In this document: piece after piece, positions 56,885 through 64,000 of the stretch
How positions within the stretch are numbered: position 1 is the first letter of the stretch
How the letters are laid out: each line of letters starts with the position of its first letter
Source of the DNA: JANMJD01 sp963847945
Lineage (GTDB): Bacteria; Actinomycetota; Acidimicrobiia; Acidimicrobiales; Ilumatobacteraceae
Length of the DNA: 64,000 nt
Direction of reading: 5' to 3'
Assembly (NCBI GenBank): GCA_963847945.1
Contig: CAWKBX010000005.1
Span: forward strand, 21,983 to 85,982
Made by a program: the position numbers and the translations under genes
The notes under the pieces: model-generated
The model's input: the letters and a program-made list of their open reading frames with translations, nothing else
Told to the model about the DNA's origin: nothing
The model's database searches: none

Positions 56885-57745
56885 TTGCTTACGCAACAGT
56901 GGGGTTGCATTGCGGTAGGCACGCGAGTTCATCTCGAATCCGGAGGCCCTCTCATTCCCGACACAGATGCACCACAGCGGACCATCACTCCGAAGTCCCC
57001 AGCCAGCAAGCGCGTTGTGAAGAAGCGAACTGACGTCGAGGTGATGATCGACCTCTTGAAGTCGCATGGAGGGACGTGGGGCACGGAGCGGAGCGTGATC
57101 GCCACGCTCGTCCGTGACCACCGGTGGACCGAGCAACGTGCGCGAAGCACCATCACACGGGCGCTCGCTAAGGACCGTCGGATTGAGCGAGGCAGAGGCG
57201 GCACGATCAAGTTCTCCGGTACCGACGCCGCGATCTACGCCGACGTCGCTCGTTGTCTCGAGGACTACTGGGGCCCGCGCCGGGGACTTCGTAACTGCAG
57301 GGCCCGCGACTGTCATGAGGCCGTTGGTGCGAAGGGATCCGGAAAGTGGGTCTATCCGGATGCCGTGCTGCTCGCCGACCCCAAGAAGCGCGACTCGAGG
57401 ACCGACCCGCTTGAGGTCCACGCCATCGAGGTCGAACAGCGCGCCGGCTTCTCAATTCAGAGCGTGTACCAGGCGTACGAACAAGGTCGGGGAGCCAACT
57501 ACAGCTGGGTGTTCTTCGTCGGTGACGAGAAGCCGGGTGAGGAGTGGTGGGACCGGATCGTGAGGGCCGCCGCGGAGCTCGGGGTTGGGCTCGTGGCGAT
57601 GCAGCGGCCACATGTCATTGGCAGCTGGAGCGACATCCATCCTGCGAAGCGTCGCAAAGAGGTCGAACAGGGACATCGTGACCTCCTGCTCCGAGCGACC
57701 GGCATCACTTTGGAGGAGCTCGAGCAGCGGATGAAGCGTGCGTAA
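56885..57745 (+). CDS. HrgA-like protein: winged helix plus PD-(D/E)XK-like domain
   Basis: The longest frame starts with TTG at 56885, but the true start is uncertain; a GTG near 57014-57020 would remove 40-odd residues. An N-terminal winged-helix region (residues 50-110, WTEQRARSTITRALAKD) is followed by a nuclease-like domain with WVYPDAVLL (D159) and HAIEVEQRAG (E182, E184), then FSIQSVYQAYEQGRGANYSW. This resembles HrgA and related restriction-associated proteins, except that the catalytic Lys of ExK is Glu here. It may be inactive or metal-variant. Confidence 0.55.
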   Translation: MLTQQWGCIAVGTRVHLESGGPLIPDTDAPQRTITPKSPASKRVVKKRTDVEVMIDLLKSHGGTWGTERSVIATLVRDHRWTEQRARSTITRALAKDRRIERGRGGTIKFSGTDAAIYADVARCLEDYWGPRRGLRNCRARDCHEAVGAKGSGKWVYPDAVLLADPKKRDSRTDPLEVHAIEVEQRAGFSIQSVYQAYEQGRGANYSWVFFVGDEKPGEEWWDRIVRAAAELGVGLVAMQRPHVIGSWSDIHPAKRRKEVEQGHRDLLLRATGITLEELEQRMKRA

Positions 57746-58097
57746 CGCTCGGGCGAGTGGACCGCTCGCCAGCCCAGTTTCAGGCGATCCGGTCGAGGAG
57801 GATCGCCCCGAGCGCCTCCTCGTCGAGTTTCGTGCGGGTTCGCGGCGGCTGGGATCTTCATGTTCGACTGCCCGACGAACCTCACGTCGGCCTTTAGTTA
57901 GCAGGGTGCTGAAGATCGCCTGGTAGGGGTACGCGACCGTTGCTCCGGTCGACCCGGACGTCCACTGAACGGGTGCGGACCGTGCAAGCGGACTCTGCCC
58001 CGCAACGCTGCTCGGCGAATCTCTACCAGTTGTGTTGGCCACGCGTACGCTCGTACCCCGGCCCGTCATCGGCGATGGCTGTTCGCGAGGAGCTCAC
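57746..58097. other. Gene-free stretch with one copy of a direct repeat
   Basis: No supported gene. It contains the first copy of the 21-base repeat at 57897-57917. Confidence 0.4.
57897..57917. repeat. Direct repeat, copy 1
   Basis: A 21-base sequence beginning GTTAGCAGGGTGCTGAA matches 58736-58756 with one mismatch (20 of 21). CTGG follows three bases later at both sites. Such 'GTTAGCAGGGTGCTGAA' ends resemble insertion-sequence termini, but no transposase is present. Confidence 0.6.
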
Positions 58098-58538
58098 ATG
58101 GAAGTCGTCTTCGGACTCGTTGGTGTCGTGGTCGGCGCCGTCGTGGCCTTCGCTGGCCAAGTATTCATTCGTCGGCGCGAGGAGAAAGAGCGATGGCTCA
58201 CCGTGCTCCTCGAGGAATGCGCGAATCTCTACGTGCTCGAGCAGGAGTTCCGAGGTGGGATCTGGCTCGCCTACGGCGAGGGCGACTTCGAGCGGCTTCG
58301 GCAATGGGGCCGGACGGATCGGCGGATGAGCGGCACGAAGCTTCGCCTCGTGTGTACCGACTCGGAGCTCGTCGACAGCGCCGAACGTCTGACCGCACTT
58401 GGGAAGCAGGTGTGGAACGTCGCCAAGGAGGACCCCGACGGCGAGTCTTGGCGACGTCTGATGGACGATCATGAGCGAGCACTTGATGACTTCGTCCGGC
58501 TCGCACAGCAAGCAGCCCGGGACCAGAGCGTCATCTGA
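58098..58538 (+). CDS. Small membrane-anchored protein, 146 residues
   Basis: The ATG at 58098 has GAGGAG upstream. The product starts with a single TM helix (VFGLVGVVVGAVVAFAGQVF) and then IRRREEKERW, a cytoplasmic helical domain with regular acidic/basic spacing (coiled-coil-like). This form is common among small membrane proteins of unknown role in mobile islands. It lies between the two direct repeats, with no coupled neighbour. Confidence 0.62.
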   Translation: MEVVFGLVGVVVGAVVAFAGQVFIRRREEKERWLTVLLEECANLYVLEQEFRGGIWLAYGEGDFERLRQWGRTDRRMSGTKLRLVCTDSELVDSAERLTALGKQVWNVAKEDPDGESWRRLMDDHERALDDFVRLAQQAARDQSVI

Positions 58539-59024
58539 CAGGTCAGTTCGCACCGACACCCTCAGCCGTCAACCTCCGAATCACACCCAGTCCATGACGA
58601 CCGGGATGCACGCTCGTCGATGGATCCAGTCGGAGGCGCCGACCGGCATGGGTGCGCTCAGCAACACGACGGCCCGAGTCTGCACAGTCTCAGACTCGGC
58701 AGCGAACCCCGTGCCTAAGTGGCTTCCAGATCCTCGTTAGCAGGGTGCTGAAAATCCGCTGGCGAGAATCGCACGATGACAGCATCACCCCACAATGCTG
58801 ACCGACTCCTACACCACGTAATGGGACTCACCCACCGGGGCACGGCCGCCTTGTAGCTCATGCAGATCATGAATCGACCGTCCCAGTCATCCACGGCTGG
58901 CTCACCGTCTTCTGGTTACTCCCCCGGTTACTCCCCCACGAACCCCAAGGGAGTCCTGAATCACCGCTGAGCTGGACCTTTCAGTTGATCTCGGACTTTC
59001 TATTCGATTCCCCCCAGCTCCACG
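58539..59024. other. Gene-free stretch before IS110 copy 1
   Basis: No gene is supported in this stretch. It holds the second direct-repeat copy (58736-58756) and ends at the IS110 left boundary. Confidence 0.4.
58736..58756. repeat. Direct repeat, copy 2
   Basis: Same orientation as 57897-57917, one mismatch in 21 bases, 839 bases downstream. The two copies bracket the 146-residue membrane-protein gene. Confidence 0.6.
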
Positions 59025-59441
59025 CATTTCGAGGCGCATATACCCATCTATAACTGAGGTGCCTGCTCCGATAGGGGTTGGTGGTCACGTAGGGTGACCT
59101 TGGGAGGGGCGTCGGCTGCAACGGAAAACCCCTGGGCTTCGGGCTCGTTGAGCTGATTGTTGTTGGCGCTCGTCTCCCGAGCAGACCCGGTTGAGGAGAT
59201 TGGTGGGGATCTGGTTCAGGCCTGTGAGGGTCGGGGTCCCGGAGCACCGTATGACTTCAGATGGTCGGGTGGCCTACGCGGCGACCGGCTGCTGTCTGGG
59301 CGGGTGGTGTCGGGGGATCGCCTGAGGGTTCGAGCGTGCTCGAGGGCTCTCCCGGTCAACTCATCCATTTGCAGCACCGGCCGGTAGCGATTGTCGAGGT
59401 CCTGTCGGCGTGGTGTTGCTCCGTTGAAAGGAGAGCCCTCG
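59025..59441 (+). ncRNA. Candidate bridge-RNA-bearing left end of IS110 copy 1
   Basis: IS110-family elements express a bridge (seek) RNA from a non-coding end, with loops that pair to target and donor DNA. In this copy the non-coding end upstream of the transposase is about 417 bases, the right size and side for an IS110-group element. It contains paired G-rich and C-rich stretches (for example CCTTGGGAGGGGC). The RNA limits are not resolved, and the call rests on family knowledge and position. Confidence 0.4.
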
Positions 59442-60758
59442 ATGGCTCAACACAGTAGTAGTACTGGCCCGGTGGCCGGGATCGACGCGGCGGTTGTCGC
59501 CGCCCATCATGTCGCGATCCGTGACGGTGACCGGCTGGTGCGGTTCAAGGTGATGCCGACGCTGTCGGGTATGGCCGAGCTCACGGAGCGGTTACGCCCG
59601 TACGCGCCGATGACCGTCACCGTGGAACCGACGGCGGGGACGTGGTTGTCGTTGGGTGCCGCGGTGAGGTCGGCGGGGTGCGGGTTCCAGTTGGTCGAGT
59701 CGAGAGCGACTGCCCGTCTGCGCGAGGCGTTGGCGGGCAAGAACAAGACCGACCGGATCGACTCGGTGATGCTTGCCGACGCCGGCCGCCTGTTCGATCT
59801 GCCCGACGTTGCGGCACCGACCGCGGAGTTGATCGCGATCCGTCGAGCGGTGCTGCGCCGCCATCGTGCGACGATCGACGCGCACCGCGCCGAGTGCCGG
59901 CTGTGGGCGCTGGCAGCATGGGCGTTCCCCGATGTGTGGCGGGCCTGTCAGGGCCACACACTGGCACAACCGGTACTGGACCGCTGGCCGCACCTGCGCT
60001 CACTCGCCCACGCAAGGGTCGAATCGATCACCGAGATCGTCGCCGAGCACTCCAAGTCCCCGAACCCGGCGAGACGCGCCGCCAAGATCCGTGAGGCCGC
60101 CGGCGGGTGGGAACTGTTCTGGCTCGGGCGGCTCGACTTGGACGCGGTCGCTTGGGAGATCGGCCAGATGCTCGACGACATCGGCATCGCCGACCGCAAC
60201 CAGCAGGCCGCCACCAGCCAAGCCGTCCGGCTACACGCCGAACACCACGGGACCACCGATCTGTTGACCTCGATCCCTGGGATCGGTGAGATCGTCGCCA
60301 CCGTCACCCGTGCCTGGTTCACGGGTCCCGGCCAGTTCCCCACCGCCAAACACGCCGCCGCGTTCGTCGGGTTCGACCCATCGCGCTGGGAATCCGGACT
60401 GACCGCCTCACGATCCAGACACATCAGCAAAGAAGGACCAGCCGCGTTGCGTCTCGCCTACTACCAAGCAGCGAACGTCGCTCGCCGTCACGACCCGCAA
60501 CTCGCCGAGCACTACCGCCGTCTGATGGTCGAGCGGAACCACAACCACATCTCGGCGTGCTGCGCAGTTGCCCGCAAACTCGTCTGCCGGGCCTGGTCGG
60601 TGATCGAGACCGCCACCCCCTACGAGACCCGCGACCTTGACGGCACCCCGCTCGACAAGACCACCGCCACCCGCAGAGCCGGCGAACTCGCCGTGCCCTC
60701 CGACGTCCGCGCACGACGTCGAGCACACCAGCAACGCAGCCGACTCGACAACGACTGA
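59442..60758 (+). CDS. IS110-family transposase
   Basis: The ATG at 59442 follows AAAGGAGAG and gives 438 residues. The N-terminal RuvC-like DEDD domain has GIDAAVV (first Asp), VEPTAGTW (Glu) and KTDRIDSVMLAD (Asp). The C-terminal Tnp20-type domain has SIPGIGEIVATVTRAWFTG and AAAFVGFDPSRWESG, where the conserved serine would lie. It acts with the bridge RNA to recombine donor and target DNA. It is intact. Confidence 0.9.
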   Translation: MAQHSSSTGPVAGIDAAVVAAHHVAIRDGDRLVRFKVMPTLSGMAELTERLRPYAPMTVTVEPTAGTWLSLGAAVRSAGCGFQLVESRATARLREALAGKNKTDRIDSVMLADAGRLFDLPDVAAPTAELIAIRRAVLRRHRATIDAHRAECRLWALAAWAFPDVWRACQGHTLAQPVLDRWPHLRSLAHARVESITEIVAEHSKSPNPARRAAKIREAAGGWELFWLGRLDLDAVAWEIGQMLDDIGIADRNQQAATSQAVRLHAEHHGTTDLLTSIPGIGEIVATVTRAWFTGPGQFPTAKHAAAFVGFDPSRWESGLTASRSRHISKEGPAALRLAYYQAANVARRHDPQLAEHYRRLMVERNHNHISACCAVARKLVCRAWSVIETATPYETRDLDGTPLDKTTATRRAGELAVPSDVRARRRAHQQRSRLDND

Positions 60759-61030
60759 CCCCAACCCCGACAACAACACCCAGCGCTCGAATCCAGCCCC
60801 GACGCACCCCACGCCGGTTGACCGTCCGCGCCCACACACCGTGAACACGAACCCCCTTGACAAAAGTTAGGAGATCAGCTCAGGGTGTATGTGCCTTTCG
60901 GGCCGTCCCTCGAGCGGAAAAGCCCGATGAAGCCGTCCGACGTCCAGAAGCGGGGTCAAATCCCCCGTCAGGGACGAGGATGATCGCCGTGTTCAAAGAG
61001 CACCAAACGAACCCACCGAGTGCAATTGAC

Positions 61031-61065
61031 GTGCACAAAGTAGTGTTCCGTGCTACTTTGTGCAC
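61031..61065 (+). promoter_or_regulatory. Perfect inverted repeat at abiEi promoter
   Basis: GTGCACAAAGTAG (61031-61043) and its exact complement CTACTTTGTGCAC (61053-61065) surround nine bases. The right arm ends next to the GTG start. A TTGACG box at 61026-61031 lies at its left. AbiEi antitoxins are known to repress their own promoter by binding inverted repeats, so this is the likely operator. Confidence 0.72.
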
Positions 61066-61890
61066 GTGATCGGTACTCCATCGCAAGCTGAGCGGGTTGC
61101 CCCAAGAGATCTTCCTGACCATTGGCTGGCCCGCGGTGTCCACTGGGTGACCGTCGACATGATCGCCAAGGCGTTGGGCGTACCCGGCGTGGAGGCTCGT
61201 CAGATCGCCGGGCGATGGAAGGCACAGCGGCTCGCCTTCTCTCCCACCCGAGGCGCATATGTCCTGATCCCGCCCCAGTTCCGGACATGGGGTGCGGTGC
61301 CGGCAACGCACTTCATCGACGACATGATGCGCTTCCTCGACCACCCCTACTACGTCGGGTTTCTGTCCGCAGCCGAGCTCCACGATGCCGCCCATCAACG
61401 CCCTCAGGTCTTCCAGGTAGTCACCGACGCCCACCTACGAGACCGCGACTTCGGACGTGTACGCCTCCGATTCATCCGATCCCGCGACGTCACCACGCGA
61501 CCAACCATCACGCTGAACACCCCGACCGGCACGATGACCGTGGCGACACCTGAAGTCACCGTGCTCGACATGGTCTCGGCTCCACAACACAGCGGCGGCC
61601 TCTCCAACATCGCCACCGTGATCGCCCAGTTCGTCGAAGACGACAAGCTGAATCCGGCCGAGCTCGCCACGGTCGCGTCCGGCTACCCGGCACCGGTCGC
61701 CCAGCGCGCTGGCTGGCTCATCGAGTTCGCGACGAACGAGGCGGGGTTCTCGCTGACCCTCGACGCGCTCATGGCGGCCACCGCGCCGCGATCGAGACCT
61801 ACGCCTCTCGCCACCGGAACCGAGCCTCTGGGAGACCGCGACGAACGTTGGAACGTGATCGTCAACACGGATGTCGAGCCTGACCTGTGA
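61066..61890 (+). CDS. abiEi: AbiEi-type antitoxin
   Basis: A GTG at 61066 (or 61060, inside the palindrome) gives about 274 residues. The N-terminal winged HTH (VTVDMIAKALGVPGVEARQI) is followed by an AbiEi C-terminal region (HFIDDMMRFLDHPYYVGFLS, AAELHDAAHQRPQVFQVV), the family signature of AbiEi_4. Antitoxins of this type neutralise the AbiEii nucleotidyltransferase in type IV toxin-antitoxin systems and repress their operon. The frame is intact. It overlaps the toxin remnant as GTGA. Confidence 0.82.
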   Translation: MIGTPSQAERVAPRDLPDHWLARGVHWVTVDMIAKALGVPGVEARQIAGRWKAQRLAFSPTRGAYVLIPPQFRTWGAVPATHFIDDMMRFLDHPYYVGFLSAAELHDAAHQRPQVFQVVTDAHLRDRDFGRVRLRFIRSRDVTTRPTITLNTPTGTMTVATPEVTVLDMVSAPQHSGGLSNIATVIAQFVEDDKLNPAELATVASGYPAPVAQRAGWLIEFATNEAGFSLTLDALMAATAPRSRPTPLATGTEPLGDRDERWNVIVNTDVEPDL

Positions 61891-62138
61891 TCCCCGAACG
61901 GCAGATCACAGCGTGGCAGCCGAACGCGCCGTGGCTGACGGTCGAGCAGATCGAACAAGACCTGGTGTTGTCACGTCTGATCATCGAGATCGCCAACGAC
62001 CCCTACCTCGGTGACGAACTCGTCTTCCGCGGCGGTACCTGCCTCACGCTCAGCGTTCCCGAGGGCTACGACATCGACAGCGCCGCCGCCCTGATCTCAA
62101 CCCGACTTCTCGCACGACTCGACGAGCACACGAGCTGA
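61887..62138 (+). pseudogene. abiEii: AbiEii-type toxin with large internal deletion
   Basis: A GTG at 61887 overlaps the abiEi stop. The first 53 residues follow AbiEii: MIPERQITAWQPNAPWLTVE, then EQDLVLSRLIIEI and VFRGGTCL, the start of the nucleotidyltransferase fold. The protein then jumps to YDIDSAAALISTRLLARLDE, which resembles the usual C-terminus, and stops at 62138. About 200 residues, including the catalytic Asp pair, are missing. IS110 copy 2 begins 10 bases later. Confidence 0.75.
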
Positions 62139-62147
62139 AATCACCGA

Positions 62148-62564
62148 CATTTCGAGGCGCATATACCCATCTATAACTGAGGTGCCTGCTCCGATAGGGG
62201 TTGGTGGTCACGTAGGGTGACCTTGGGAGGGGCGTCGGCTGCAACGGAAAACCCCTGGGCTTCGGGCTCGTTGAGCTGATTGTTGTTGGCGCTCGTCTCC
62301 CGAGCAGACCCGGTTGAGGAGATTGGTGGGGATCTGGTTCAGGCCTGTGAGGGTCGGGGTCCCGGAGCACCGTATGACTTCAGATGGTCGGGTGGCCTAC
62401 GCGGCGACCGGCTGCTGTCTGGGCGGGTGGTGTCGGGGGATCGCCTGAGGGTTCGAGCGTGCTCGAGGGCTCTCCCGGTCAACTCATCCATTTGCAGCAC
62501 CGGCCGGTAGCGATTGTCGAGGTCCTGTCGGCGTGGTGTTGCTCCGTTGAAAGGAGAGCCCTCG
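62148..62564 (+). ncRNA. Candidate bridge-RNA-bearing left end of IS110 copy 2
   Basis: Appears the same as 59025-59441 on reading through both copies. If the bridge RNA is made, both copies would carry the same guide, and so the same target specificity. Limits not resolved. Confidence 0.38.
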
Positions 62565-63881
62565 ATGGCTCAACACAGTAGTAGTACTGGCCCGGTGGCC
62601 GGAATCGACGCGGCGGTTGTCGCCGCCCATCATGTCGCGATCCGTGACGGTGACCGGCTGGTGCGGTTCAAGGTGATGCCGACGCTGTCGGGTATGGCCG
62701 AGCTCACGGAGCGGTTACGCCCGTACGCGCCGATGACCGTCACCGTGGAACCGACGGCGGGGACGTGGTTGTCGTTGGGTGCCGCGGTGAGGTCGGCGGG
62801 GTGCGGGTTCCAGTTGGTCGAGTCGAGAGCGACTGCCCGTCTGCGCGAGGCGTTGGCGGGCAAGAACAAGACCGACCGGATCGACTCGGTGATGCTTGCC
62901 GACGCCGGCCGCCTGTTCGATCTGCCCGACGTTGCGGCACCGACCGCGGAGTTGATCGCGATCCGTCGAGCGGTGCTGCGCCGCCATCGTGCGACGATCG
63001 ACGCGCACCGCGCCGAGTGCCGGCTGTGGGCGCTGGCAGCATGGGCGTTCCCCGATGTGTGGCGGGCCTGTCAGGGCCACACACTGGCACAACCGGTACT
63101 GGACCGCTGGCCGCACCTGCGCTCACTCGCCCACGCAAGGGTCGAATCGATCACCGAGATCGTCGCCGAGCACTCCAAGTCCCCGAACCCGGCGAGACGC
63201 GCCGCCAAGATCCGTGAGGCCGCCGGCGGGTGGGAACTGTTCTGGCTCGGGCGGCTCGACTTGGACGCGGTCGCTTGGGAGATCGGCCAGATGCTCGACG
63301 ACATCGGCATCGCCGACCGCAACCAGCAGGCCGCCACCAGCCAAGCCGTCCGGCTACACGCCGAACACCACGGGACCACCGATCTGTTCACCTCGATCCC
63401 TGGGATCGGTGAGATCGTCGCCACCGTCACCCGTGCCTGGTTCACGGGTCCCGGCCAGTTCCCCACCGCCAAACACGCCGCCGCGTTCGTCGGGTTCGAC
63501 CCATCGCGCTGGGAATCCGGACTGACCGCCTCACGATCCAGACACATCAGCAAAGAAGGACCAGCCGCGTTGCGTCTCGCCTACTACCAAGCAGCGAACG
63601 TCGCTCGCCGTCACGACCCGCAACTCGCCGAGCACTACCGCCGTCTGATGGTCGAGCGGAACCACAACCACATCTCGGCGTGCTGCGCAGTTGCCCGCAA
63701 ACTCGTCTGCCGGGCCTGGTCGGTGATCGAGACCGCCACCCCCTACGAGACCCGCGACCTTGACGGCACCCCGCTCGACAAGACCACCGCCACCCGCAGA
63801 GCCGGCGAACTCGCCGTGCCCTCCGACGTCCGCGCACGACGTCGAGCACACCAGCAACGCAGCCGACTCGACAACGACTGA
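62565..63881 (+). CDS. IS110-family transposase, copy 2
   Basis: The ATG at 62565 has the same AAAGGAGAG site. The 438-residue protein is identical to copy 1 except TDLFTSIPG for TDLLTSIPG. All DEDD and Tnp20 motifs are present. High identity indicates very recent duplication or ongoing transposition. Confidence 0.9.
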   Translation: MAQHSSSTGPVAGIDAAVVAAHHVAIRDGDRLVRFKVMPTLSGMAELTERLRPYAPMTVTVEPTAGTWLSLGAAVRSAGCGFQLVESRATARLREALAGKNKTDRIDSVMLADAGRLFDLPDVAAPTAELIAIRRAVLRRHRATIDAHRAECRLWALAAWAFPDVWRACQGHTLAQPVLDRWPHLRSLAHARVESITEIVAEHSKSPNPARRAAKIREAAGGWELFWLGRLDLDAVAWEIGQMLDDIGIADRNQQAATSQAVRLHAEHHGTTDLFTSIPGIGEIVATVTRAWFTGPGQFPTAKHAAAFVGFDPSRWESGLTASRSRHISKEGPAALRLAYYQAANVARRHDPQLAEHYRRLMVERNHNHISACCAVARKLVCRAWSVIETATPYETRDLDGTPLDKTTATRRAGELAVPSDVRARRRAHQQRSRLDND

Positions 63882-64000
63882 CCCCAACCCCGACAACAAC
63901 ACCCAGCGCTCGAATCCAGCCCCGACGCACCCCACGCCGGTTGACCGTCCGCGCCCACACACCGTGAACACGAACCCCCTTGACAAAAGTTAGGAGATCA

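Larger units (their letters stand above)
59025..60877 (+). mobile_element. IS110-family element, copy 1
   Basis: The limits come from the match with the second copy: identity begins at the CATTTCG at 59025 and 62148. On the right it continues at least to 60877, where the window ends in the other copy. No terminal inverted repeats were found, as is normal for IS110. There is one transposase gene, a long left non-coding end (about 417 bases) and a shorter right end (about 120 bases). Only two base differences from copy 2 were noticed in the transposase gene. Confidence 0.85.
62148..64000 (+). mobile_element. IS110-family element, copy 2 (reaches window end)
   Basis: Same orientation and nearly identical to copy 1, offset by 3123 bases. 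The left limit (CATTTCG at 62148) matches copy 1, while the right limit may lie beyond the window. One silent change and one Leu-to-Phe change in the transposase distinguish the copies. Confidence 0.85.

Noticed and set aside
60905..60975. Functional tRNA gene
   Set aside because: The T-loop lacks TTC, no anticodon or D arm forms, and the acceptor stem has mismatches.
1..64000. CRISPR array
   Set aside because: No regularly spaced direct repeats were seen anywhere in the window.

Overview
The window is high-GC DNA in actinobacterial style: GTG and TTG starts, GTGA/ATGA stop-start overlaps, an SCO6880-type conjugation module, a Tad pilus operon and a MobF relaxase. No rRNA or convincing tRNA was found, so the taxon cannot be pinned down further. 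It reads as one large mobile or accessory region. Roughly the first 42 kb is a conjugative-type backbone with cargo. The last 22 kb is a patchwork of defence-type genes, broken genes and insertion sequences.

Left edge (1-2.1 kb): a DUF1704-type metallopeptidase that runs off the window, and a frameshifted potassium channel. 2.5-5.3 kb (minus): a small unknown gene, a CHC2/TOPRIM primase-like gene and a conjugation ATPase. 5.4-16.2 kb (minus): an intact six-gene DISARM-like operon: cytosine methyltransferase, two unrecognised proteins, a NERD-nuclease/SF1 helicase, DrmA helicase and DrmB. The genes after the methyltransferase are coupled by short overlaps. 16.2-19.9 kb (minus): the rest of the conjugation module (SCO6880-like, a TrbL-like membrane protein, a lipoprotein and a small membrane protein). 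The DISARM block therefore sits between the SCO6880-like gene and the ATPase. A frameshifted lysozyme/LytM-type hydrolase lies divergently at 20-21 kb.

21.7-32.7 kb (minus): a Tad/Flp pilus operon (cpaB, tadZ, tadA, tadB, tadC, flp, three TadE/G-like genes). It is extended by a lipoprotein, a secreted protein and a membrane-anchored LysM/SARP-type regulator. 33.3-42.4 kb (plus): a class III cyclase/AAA regulator, a small HTH protein, two small genes and a 1403-residue MobF relaxase-helicase.

42.6-64 kb: a GIY-YIG-like protein, an excisionase-like HTH protein, a frameshifted protein with two PD-(D/E)XK motifs and a divergent four-TM SLATT-like protein. These are followed by an IS21 remnant, two convergent genes with related C-termini, and a DUF4062-NACHT STAND protein divergent from a propeller/membrane-protein/ArdA-remnant chain, with a dead IS3 copy between them. 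The end holds an HrgA-like protein, a small membrane protein, and an abiE locus with a deleted toxin lying between two near-identical IS110 copies.

Many genes outside the DISARM operon and the relaxase carry single-base frameshifts, densest at 18-21 kb. Sequence alone cannot separate gene decay from assembly indels. The best candidates for new biology are the DISARM variant (NERD-SF1 protein, no recognisable DrmC, two unknown proteins) and the NACHT/propeller locus.
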